A stretch of DNA of 64,000 nt from Dermatemys mawii (lineage: Eukaryota; Chordata; Testudines; Dermatemydidae): the NCBI GenBank assembly GCA_007922305.1, contig ML677334.1:57977967-58041966 (forward strand). Direction: 5' to 3'. Each line of letters opens with the position of its first letter. Position 1 is the stretch's first letter. Positions 61,001 to 64,000 of the stretch are shown piece by piece. The notes beneath the pieces were generated by a model that saw nothing but the letters and a program-made list of their open reading frames with translations, was not told where the DNA came from and searched no databases. The translations under genes were made by a program, and so were the position numbers.

Positions 61001-61979
61001 TAAGCACTACAGTTTTCAGAAGCTGAGGGACTCAGTGGTGTTAAAACAGCTGTATTGCCACCAAAAGTAAAAAATTCTGGACGTTTTGATACAACCTTCA
61101 ATGCAGTAAGAGGACACTTGCTCACATTCACAAATTCTACATATGCTTTTCTGATTTCTCCACAGAGCAGCCCTGTAGGAAAATTTATAAAGAATACCTG
61201 CGTTGGGGGGGGGAAAAATTATAGGTTAACAATTTAATAGTAACAGATTTCTGTTGAAGAAGCTATCAGAGTATTTATAAAAAATTCTTATTTGTCAATG
61301 TTAAATTTAACAGTAAAAGGAATCATATTGAATCTAATAAATGAAGGAATTTTTCTGTTTCATTTTTGCTTTCACTGACCCCTTTTATACTCAGGAAATA
61401 AGGCCCTACTTGGGAAATTAGGTTTTGCAACTGGAGATAGGAAAACCTAAATGCTAATTTGCCAGCTATATTTTTTTTCTTGCAGCTTTTACTAATAAAG
61501 TTGTCTTAAGTCAAATTCTGGCAGAAGTGTATATACTTCAACAGGGGCACAAATTTGTGATGATACCAGTAACTCTGAGGTTTCACCTGAATTAGATTCA
61601 AACTTGGTACTTTGAAAAACCGGTACAGCTGTAAAAGAATGATTTACATAATCCACTACATTTTGCCCCTTCATAAGATTGCGATCTTTTGACCTAACAT
61701 CCAAAATGGCAATGCTATAAAGAAAGTTAAACCAAAAGTAAAAAATATTACTACTGTATAAAGGTACAGTTGAACATTTGACTATGTGCTCAAATTATTA
61801 GCAGGGGAGAATATAAAATACCTCCAACAAGGGCATTTCCTCAGTTATAATAGGATCTAAACGTCGATCTGGTCCATATTTAATGGATGTTTTTTCTTCT
61901 TTTGTATTATTAAGTCGAGGGCCCTGAATTTCTAAGTCCTGTCGTCCTCGTACAGACATCCCATTAGAGACAAATTTTC
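30770..61979 (-). CDS. TRAPPC8: TRAPPC8 (trafficking protein particle complex subunit 8), 3' half, eleven exons
   Basis: Eleven exons on the minus strand encode about 566 residues, the C-terminal 40 percent of TRAPPC8 (about 1435 aa in mammals as I recall). Exons from 5' to 3': 61822-61979, 60755-61197, 58328-58472, 55770-55866, 55139-55207, 54962-55002, 52416-52592, 46803-46904, 35322-35467, 32839-32928 and 30770-31004. Every junction has AG acceptor and GT donor dinucleotides, and the phases agree from exon to exon. TRAPPC8 is a subunit of the TRAPPIII tethering complex, which activates Rab1-type GTPases in ER-to-Golgi traffic and autophagy. The protein ends SMPALIIINNI, close to the mammalian ending. 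The 5' exons lie beyond the right edge. All mobile elements from 31 to 62 kb sit in introns and none interrupts an exon. Confidence 0.93.
31005..32838. other. TRAPPC8 intron
   Basis: The intron contains the Harbinger-type MITE at 31545-31843. The remainder is AT-rich, with nothing else recognised. Confidence 0.6.
31545..31843. mobile_element. Harbinger-type MITE, 299 bp
   Basis: Termini ggctaggtctacactac and cagtgcagaccagggc are imperfect inverted repeats. The inside contains several gtcgac sites and a strong internal palindrome: 13-bp perfect arms, ttatcgcatctag and its complement at 31606-31632, one base apart. No coding capacity. The flanking trinucleotides (taa, aac) do not give a clean duplication, so the superfamily rests on the ends alone. 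Confidence 0.65.
32839..32928 (-). CDS. TRAPPC8: TRAPPC8 exon (penultimate)
   Basis: A 90-bp exon between a tttctcttgcag acceptor and a gtaataaa donor. It encodes SLCLVPVTLLLSNCSEADVD followed by VIIDLRHKTT and starts and ends within codons shared with its neighbours. Confidence 0.95.
32929..35321. other. TRAPPC8 intron
   Basis: AT-rich intron of 2.4 kb. The only recognised insertion is the GC-rich hAT-like block near 33662-33998. Confidence 0.5.
33662..33998. mobile_element. GC-rich hAT-like element, decayed ends
   Basis: An isolated GC-rich block in AT-rich intron DNA. The left edge (acaaacttttcagggttgcc) and the right edge (cacagtttggggaccatgaa) resemble inverted hAT-type ends. Overlapping frames on both strands inside it are a result of base composition. 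I could not identify the target duplication. Confidence 0.5.
35322..35467 (-). CDS. TRAPPC8: TRAPPC8 exon
   Basis: A 146-bp exon after a tgtcttccag acceptor. It encodes ESPEMVLLKFFRPENTSLP and continues to SLHYPESFNHSFHQK, ending within a codon at a gtttga donor. Confidence 0.95.
35468..37533. other. TRAPPC8 intron, left of the PLE
   Basis: No gene. Two short phrases resembling a dispersed repeat are seen (cccattgaagtcaatgggag at 36518 and cccattgacttcaacagggc at 37350), but no complete element. Confidence 0.4.
37534..37650. repeat. Short PLE-type repeat with fold-back ends
   Basis: The string gggtgaggtaatatctttta at the left is partly inverted at the right (cccaccttgtttttctaata). The right end continues as acaaagctacaacactac, similar to the tail of Penelope-like copies in this window. 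A related string lies at 59456-59545. It is probably a short remnant of a PLE subfamily. Confidence 0.45.
37738..39395 (+). mobile_element. Penelope-like retroelement, degenerate, with inverted 5' copy
   Basis: A second PLE insertion, in a TRAPPC8 intron. It is flanked by a 15-bp direct repeat with one mismatch, actagtatcaataat (37723-37737) and actaatatcaataat (39396-39410). Bases 37738 to about 37970 are inverted: the terminal gtccagtggcaccttaaaga and a piece of the RT region with the complement of YIDDIF coding near 37810-37830. From about 37981 the forward copy follows. The end is actggactctgttg, then cagactaacacagctacccc, like the copy at 23240. It is much more diverged and full of stops, so it is older. 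Confidence 0.85.
37981..39170 (+). pseudogene. PLE reverse transcriptase / GIY-YIG remnant
   Basis: The open part to 38580 has MAPQYANIFMTDLE at its start and TRSIVCSQALRYICICSNPS, homologous to the frame at 24042-25859. Deletions removed the YIDDIF stretch, and at least two frameshifts scatter the rest. The endonuclease part is recognisable as LYIGQTGQSLHKRINGHK-like coding at about 38840-38900. It is not functional. Confidence 0.8.
39411..41625. other. TRAPPC8 intron, nothing recognised
   Basis: AT-rich intron sequence between two mobile elements. No exon-like open frame with splice sites and no named repeat was recognised. Confidence 0.4.
41626..41805. mobile_element. MITE with 26-bp inverted ends
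   Basis: The left 26 bases (from ggtcttgtctacacttggat) and the complement of the right end (from gaccttgcctaggcttggat) match at all but five positions. Both run into tttaaag. The element is 180 bp and without coding. The ends resemble those of the Harbinger-like MITE at 31545. No clear target duplication. Confidence 0.65.
41864..42466 (+). mobile_element. hAT transposon 3' end with transposase C-terminus remnant
   Basis: The frame at 41901-42095 encodes LEWWRKYECLAYLARKHLA, then MPCEHLFSLSGDIVNKR, NVNKCICLSNWLNK and a stop. This is the C-terminal dimerisation motif of hAT transposases. A 3' non-coding part follows, ending caattgacagccct, which fits the terminal repeat of a hAT family. The 5' end and the catalytic region are missing, so it is a fragment. 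Confidence 0.7.
42467..44745. other. TRAPPC8 intron, nothing recognised
   Basis: AT-rich intron with an A-run at 44135-44150. No gene or named repeat recognised. Confidence 0.4.
44746..44975 (+). repeat. MIR-type SINE
   Basis: Visible MIR landmarks include gaagatctgggttcaatttc (B box), ctctatgcctcatttttcca, acaaaatggagttaacagat and ggttgtgaggacaaattcat, in the order expected on the plus strand. Confidence 0.8.
44976..46340. other. TRAPPC8 intron, nothing recognised
   Basis: AT-rich intron with a short (CA)n run at 45306-45321. No gene or named repeat recognised. Confidence 0.4.
46340..46523. repeat. hAT-type remnant
   Basis: A short island (tgcgggcctcttgtggtcca, gtgcggcccaaaatgctaag) ends in aggttaagaatcactgctct, which resembles a hAT terminus. 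The opposite end and the duplication were not found. Confidence 0.5.
46803..46904 (-). CDS. TRAPPC8: TRAPPC8 exon
   Basis: A 34-codon exon, phase 0 at both ends, between a gtatttag acceptor and a gtaatc donor. It encodes AYVVEDNKQLILEGQHHVLL and ends KEAFSFPQKK. The open frame running past the donor to 46701 is intronic. Confidence 0.95.
46905..47667. other. TRAPPC8 intron, nothing recognised
   Basis: AT-rich intron DNA to the left of the Harbinger insertion. Nothing else recognised. Confidence 0.4.
47942..49258 (+). pseudogene. Harbinger transposase (HARBI1-like), disrupted N-terminal half
   Basis: The C-terminal 273 codons (48437-49258) are intact. They begin in the helix-turn-helix (VANHFGVGKSTV) and contain the DDE catalytic core: GGTIDGTNIP (D57 of that frame), GKVHDARIF, MILGDPAYPL (D145) and TVECAFGRLKA (E181), then CALHNLCE. 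Upstream coding is recognisable but broken: a TGA at 48254-48256, a frameshift just after it, another near 48317, and a TAG at 48407-48409. The true start is uncertain; 47942 is the first ATG of the open N-terminal segment. The enzyme cannot be made as one protein. Host HARBI1 is a different, domesticated gene. Confidence 0.85.
49272..49300. repeat. (GGGA)n microsatellite
   Basis: A run of gagggaggga units lies in the 3' flank of the Harbinger transposase gene. Confidence 0.85.
50021..50443 (-). pseudogene. Harbinger Myb/SANT-like DNA-binding protein, truncated by a stop
   Basis: A 140-codon frame with a trihelix/SANT-type domain: WSNSEVLDLISCWREE, SWAIMERGHELDTLQCRVKV, then KELRNAYRKAREADGRS and FYKELHKILGGDP. 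A run of glutamates follows. In Harbinger elements this second protein binds the terminal repeats and escorts the transposase to the nucleus. A TAG at 50021-50023 ends the frame early, because coding-like sequence continues to the left (SQELSSSQE, near 49970) toward the convergent transposase gene. Turtle annotations often list such copies as host proteins; here it is clearly inside the transposon. Confidence 0.8.
51111..51307 (-). mobile_element. Turtle-type tRNA-derived SINE with CR1-like tail
   Basis: On the minus strand the head is ggagggatagctcagtggtt, including an A box. Then gcctgctaaacccagggttg and a B-box-like gtgagctcaatcc follow. The 3' half is CR1-like and ends in the bgattctatg-type repeat (catagaatcataaaatatca on +). 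This composite of tRNA-like head and CR1 tail is the cryptodiran tortoise pol III SINE as I know it, and it is the strongest lineage marker in the window. Confidence 0.85.
51502..51700. mobile_element. hAT element, left end only
   Basis: Starts caggggtgggcaaagtgcag after ggctagac and matches the ends of the elements at 19562 and 22356. A GC-rich inside follows, but no inverted right end (tttgcccacccctg) is found downstream. The element is probably truncated, and its right limit is approximate. Confidence 0.55.
51701..52415. other. TRAPPC8 intron, nothing recognised
   Basis: AT-rich intron without recognised features. Confidence 0.4.
52416..52592 (-). CDS. TRAPPC8: TRAPPC8 exon
   Basis: A 59-codon exon, phase 0 at both ends. 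It encodes IISSASPCADFFFRSLSSEL at the start and IQKCSEVDLNIVVLWK at the end, with acceptor cttacag and donor gtaag. The middle (KKTYTQSNMFQGAAKQSF) is the least conserved part compared with the mammalian protein as I recall it. Confidence 0.95.
52593..54590. other. TRAPPC8 intron
   Basis: AT-rich intron containing the inverted repeat at 53229-53270. Nothing else recognised. Confidence 0.4.
53229..53270. repeat. Perfect 18-bp inverted repeat with 6-base loop
   Basis: The arm tttctcttggtctctgct (53229-53246) is followed by aaataa and then its exact complement (53253-53270). The resulting hairpin is strong for an AT-rich intron. It does not match a terminal repeat of any element named here. 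It is short for a canonical microRNA precursor, so function is unknown. Confidence 0.85.
54595..54715 (-). repeat. MIR-type SINE fragment
   Basis: The complement of MIR landmarks is visible: gttcagggccacaaagcagt, ggcagggccagaaatagaac, and ccattggatcatactgcctt at the head end. Confidence 0.7.
54962..55002 (-). CDS. TRAPPC8: TRAPPC8 small exon (41 bp)
   Basis: Located between a tctgtcatttag acceptor and a gtatgt donor. It completes a glutamate codon and encodes NYTFADIVFGNEQ, a conserved TRAPPC8 segment. It is too short to appear in a plain open-frame scan. Confidence 0.9.
55139..55207 (-). CDS. TRAPPC8: TRAPPC8 exon (69 bp)
   Basis: After a ttctttcag acceptor it encodes YKLASRERGKLCFKAVRCKN and ends within a codon at a gtaggt donor. 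The phase fits both neighbours. The segment just after RCKN is shorter than in the human protein as recalled. Confidence 0.9.
55208..55769. other. TRAPPC8 intron, nothing recognised
   Basis: AT-rich intron between two short exons. No repeat recognised. Confidence 0.4.
55770..55866 (-). CDS. TRAPPC8: TRAPPC8 exon (97 bp)
   Basis: Acceptor cttatttag, donor gtttgt. It encodes SEAGVKEFHIVQVSSNSKHW and then KLQKAVNLSEDK, in phase with the exons on each side. Confidence 0.95.
56090..56255 (-). repeat. MIR-type SINE
   Basis: The complement of MIR is seen: gaggcatggagaggtaaagt, gtcacacagcaggacagcag, then actcaggccttctgattccc and tccattaggac. Confidence 0.75.
56735..56890 (+). repeat. MIR-type SINE fragment
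   Basis: The plus-strand order attggtctagtagtctgaac, then agccaggagcttggtttcta, and tttaacctttctgcctcact fits a diverged MIR copy. Confidence 0.55.
56891..58327. other. TRAPPC8 intron, mostly unrecognised
   Basis: AT-rich intron. A string at 58036-58085 (acggtggaacctgactacac) weakly resembles the end of a Tigger-type element, but no second end is visible. Confidence 0.3.
58328..58472 (-). CDS. TRAPPC8: TRAPPC8 exon (145 bp)
   Basis: Acceptor ctttctttctag, donor gtaagttt. With the previous exon it encodes HRVLRHTAVICTSRSLNVRA and on to MLVFVDVENINT. The open frame extends upstream of the acceptor to 58642, but that part is intron because the mammalian protein joins directly at HR-LRHTA. Confidence 0.95.
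58473..59450. other. TRAPPC8 intron, nothing recognised
   Basis: AT-rich intron without recognised features. Confidence 0.4.
59456..59545. repeat. Short PLE-type repeat fragment
   Basis: The phrase gtgggagaggtaatatcttt, then gaccaacttctgttggtgag and gcaagcttttgagctccacg, is shared in part with 37534-37560. It resembles the arm of a widely dispersed fold-back repeat of turtles. Class assignment is tentative. Confidence 0.45.
59607..59855 (+). mobile_element. Miniature Penelope-like element made of inverted ends
   Basis: A 249-bp insertion flanked by a perfect 11-bp duplication, ctataatatat (59596-59606 and 59856-59866). The left arm (aagtccttgtagcacctta through cttcatcagatgcatg) is the complement of the right arm (gcatctgatgaagtaggttc through gtgccacaaggactcctc). 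The right side then continues with the tail cagactaacacagctaccac. No coding region lies between. It has the same plan as the larger PLEs at 23240 and 37738, with the middle absent. Confidence 0.85.
59729..59768 (+). ncRNA. Decayed hammerhead-like core in the miniature PLE
   Basis: Here the first core block is the exact consensus CTGATGA (59733-59739) preceded by GCAT. Helix II is weakened and the GAAA block reads AAAA, which should abolish cleavage. ATGC closes the stem at 59765-59768. An inverted partner lies at 59662-59701. Confidence 0.5.
59905..60050 (-). repeat. MIR-type SINE fragment
   Basis: The complement of MIR is visible: ctcactttacagatggggaa, taagttgtccaaggtcacat, then acagaactcagatctcccaa. 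Confidence 0.8.
60060..60754. other. TRAPPC8 intron, nothing recognised
   Basis: No repeat or exon recognised in this intron part. Confidence 0.4.
60755..61197 (-). CDS. TRAPPC8: TRAPPC8 large exon (443 bp)
   Basis: Acceptor caacgcag after a C-rich tract, donor gtaagttt. It encodes VFFINFPTGLLCGEIRKAYV, then SKRPEFFTFGGNTAVLTPLS and PGASVQLPMWLHGPDEEGVH, ending KKHSKM with a split cysteine codon. It is among the best conserved parts of TRAPPC8. Confidence 0.95.
61198..61821. other. TRAPPC8 intron with an exon-like open frame
   Basis: The 624-bp intron contains an open minus-strand frame (61492-61714) preceded by a good acceptor (tttctttatag) and containing a possible donor (gtatat after 61537). 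Flanking exons join in phase without it. If included, it would give a stop after six codons. Confidence 0.45.
61822..61979 (-). CDS. TRAPPC8: TRAPPC8 exon (158 bp), most 5' in the window
   Basis: Acceptor gttatttcag, donor gtatttta. It encodes KFVSNGMSVRGRQDLEIQGP, then YGPDRRLDPIITEEMPLLE, and joins phase 0 to VFFINFP. The two leading bases complete a codon from an exon beyond the window. Confidence 0.95.
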
Positions 61980-62244
61980 CTGAAATAACAACCAGCAGTT
62001 TGAAACCATGAAGTTACATAAGCAAAATAGTTTACTTTTATTTTCAGCCTCAAATCCTTTCAATTACATGGCTTTCTAAAAAAGAAGATAAAAAAATACT
62101 TGAAAACCATTTACTATATTTTAAGTGTGAGCATAATTCATGGCCAGGAAAAACACATCATGGACTATGAAATCTGGTCTCCACTGTGAAATCTGTTTTT
62201 GTGTGAGTTTTTACCCTATACTATACAGATTTCACAGGGGAGAT

Positions 62245-62797
62245 CAGCATTTCTCAAACTGGGAGTCCCAACCCAAAAAGGGGGTTGCAAGGTTATCGTG
62301 GGCGCGGGGGGGTCACAGTATTGCTACCCTTACTTCTGCTCCGCCTTCAGAGCTGGGTGGCTGGAAAGAAGAGGCTGCTGGCCAGGCATCCAGTTCCGAA
62401 AGGCAGCTCTGCCAGGAGCAGCGGAGAAGTAAGGGTGGCAATGGACATCCAGAGAGTGGTGGCTGCTGGTCAAGGGCCTAGGTCCAGAAGCAGCAGTACA
62501 GAAATAAGGATAGAAATATCATACCATGTCACCCTTACTCCTCCTGTGCTGCTGCCTTCAGAGCTGGGCTTCCAGCTGGTAGCTGACCCTCTCTGACCAC
62601 CCCCTCTGAAGGCAGCACTGTCGGCAGAAGCAGCACTACAATAATCTTGCGATGCCTCCACATCCCTTTTTTGGGTCAGGATCCCTACAGTTACAACACA
62701 GTGAAATTTCAAATTGAAATACTGAAATCATGGAATTTATGATTTTTAAAATCCTATGACTAAAATTCACCAAAACGGACTGAATTTAGTACAGCCT
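62245..62797. mobile_element. hAT-like composite remnant
   Basis: The left end cagcatttctcaaactggga and the phrase gtcccaacccaaaaaggggg, with its partial complement ttttttgggtcaggatccct at 62668, suggest a hAT-type element. An AT-rich tail (tgaaatttcaaattgaaata to ggactgaatttagtacagcc) may be a second family. No duplication was found, so the limits are approximate. Confidence 0.5.
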
Positions 62798-63379
62798 TAA
62801 TTATTAAAGATTAAATGGCACCCTTAGAGACTAGTACTCATGAAACAGAACTGCACTGCCAGCGAAATCTCCACCCAAAGAGAAGCTAGGCCTCAACTGT
62901 TTTGGAAGGATCAGAACAAGATAATTAATTAGGTAAAAATTGAACTGTCATCCTCTCAGAAATGTCAGAAAACCCAATTAGATGGGTCTTCTGACCAATT
63001 AGATAAGAACTGACAGAAGACCTAACTAGGAATTGGATTAAGATCAACCACACAGGCATAGATAGCAAAAAATTTCTCACTTCTAATCTTAACTGAACTT
63101 CTGTATAAAGTCAGAGAACAAACTCTTCCCTGGAAGATGGTTTAGAAGGAAGGAGAGAGAAAGATACAGACTGATTTTGAAATGAAGTTAAAAATTTTAT
63201 GAAAGCAAGTTCAGAATGTGCCCCCCCAACACACACACGCAGGTCAAAAGAAAAGTAAAAAGGAGTGTAAAACATGATAGACAGAGCTCACTAAATGTGG
63301 CCATTTTGAAAGACTAAAAAGTACGACACTAACCAGGGGGCTCATAAGCAGAGTCATCCCGCTTACTCGACACAAAATA

Positions 63380-64000
63380 CAGTGGAGCCCTGGTATAACG
63401 CGCCCCGCTATAACGCGAGTTCGGTTATAGTGCGGTTATACCGTGGCTCCCAAGTCCTGAGTTCTCTGTCCCCGGCAGGCGAGGGGGCCACGGCTTCTCT
63501 TCCCTGCTGGGCAGTGAGGAGAGAAGCTGAAGCCTCCCCTGCCAGGGGCAGAGAACTCAGCACTGCAGGTGGGGGCTGCGGCTTCTCTCCCCTCTGCCCA
63601 GCAGGGGNNNNNNNNNNNNNNNNNNNNNNNNNNNNNNNNNNNNNNNNNNNNNNNNNNNNNNNNNNNNNNNNNNNNNNNNNNNNNNNNNNNNNNNNNNNNN
63701 NNNNNNNTGGGAGTTCTCTGTGGAAACCGCGGCTCCCCGCCTGCCGGGACAGGGGGACTCCGGGCTGCCGGAGTCCTCCTGTCCTGGCAGCCAGGGAGCT
63801 GCGGCTTCTCTGGAAGCCGCTGCCCCGCGCCTGCCGGGTCAGGGGACTCTGGGGCTGCAGGCGCCGGTGTCCCCTGCCCCTGGCAGGTGGGTGGGCAACG
63901 GCTTCCACAGATAACTCTGGGGCTGCAGTCTGCAGCCCTGGAGTTCTGTCCCTGGCAGGCGCAGGCCACAGCTTCTCTCCCATGCTGGGCAGCGGGGAGA
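63380..64000. mobile_element. DNA transposon left end (Tc1/mariner or pogo-like) with GC-rich tandem inside
   Basis: The end cagtggagccctggtataac follows a TA dinucleotide at 63378-63379. It continues with gcgccccgctataacgcgag and gttatagtgcggttata. TA targets are typical of Tc1/mariner and pogo elements. Beyond 63450 the sequence is a GC-rich, imperfect tandem array of cggcttctct and cctggcaggc phrases. Open frames across it include the gap and are not genes. Confidence 0.45.
63608..63707. other. Assembly gap, 100 N
   Basis: Exactly 100 N characters, which is a common placeholder for a gap of unknown size. It sits inside the GC-rich tandem sequence, a usual place for assembly failure. Confidence 0.98.

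Larger units (their letters stand above)
61980..64000. other. TRAPPC8 intron to the right edge
   Basis: No further TRAPPC8 exon was recognised to the right. The intron holds two DNA-transposon remnants and an assembly gap. Confidence 0.5.

Noticed and set aside
63408..63983. Long minus-strand frames of 191 and 177 codons
   Set aside because: They cross 100 N characters and GC-rich tandem repeats, so the open length is an artefact.
1..64000. CRISPR arrays, bacterial operons, ribosome-binding sites
   Set aside because: The sequence is vertebrate nuclear DNA with spliced genes. No regularly spaced repeats of CRISPR type were seen.

Overview
The window is vertebrate nuclear DNA, most likely from a cryptodiran turtle. 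The evidence is the repeat set: CR1 LINE tails, a SINE with a tRNA-like head and CR1-like tail (about 51111-51307), Penelope-like retroelements (PLEs), many short hAT and Harbinger elements, and old MIR copies. The only host genes I recognise are an intronless CATSPERD copy on the + strand (16003-18396) and the last eleven coding exons of TRAPPC8 on the - strand (30770-61979). The species itself cannot be read from the sequence.

Layout. 1-16 kb is intergenic and repeat-filled: three hAT MITEs with 8-bp target duplications, two CR1 pieces, a solo LTR with TG...CA ends and an AGAT duplication, and tRNA-derived SINEs. 16.0-18.4 kb holds an uninterrupted 797-codon reading frame colinear with CatSper subunit delta. 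Because this gene has many introns in mammals, this copy looks like a retrogene with an intact frame. 19.5-29.5 kb is a mobile-element cluster. It contains two GC-rich hAT elements, a 2.85-kb PLE bounded by a 14-bp target duplication, and a transposase-like gene of a family I cannot place in a named superfamily (27487-29188, one frameshift).

30.7-62 kb is TRAPPC8, whose 5' half lies beyond the right edge. Eleven exons could be placed to the base, with consistent splice phase from one to the next. Its introns host a second PLE (37738-39395), Harbinger and hAT MITEs, and a 3.18-kb two-gene Harbinger element (47671-50851). They also hold a SINE, a 249-bp PLE remnant made almost only of its inverted ends, and a perfect 18-bp inverted repeat. 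62-64 kb is intron with DNA-transposon remnants and a 100-base assembly gap (63608-63707).

The observations most worth following up are: the intact intronless CATSPERD; the unclassified transposase-like gene with candidate D/D/E residues and a zinc knuckle; the shared architecture of three PLE insertions (inverted 5' copy of the 3' end, TSDs, hammerhead-like ribozyme cores); and a possible poison exon in TRAPPC8. All family assignments were made by reading and recall, with no database search.
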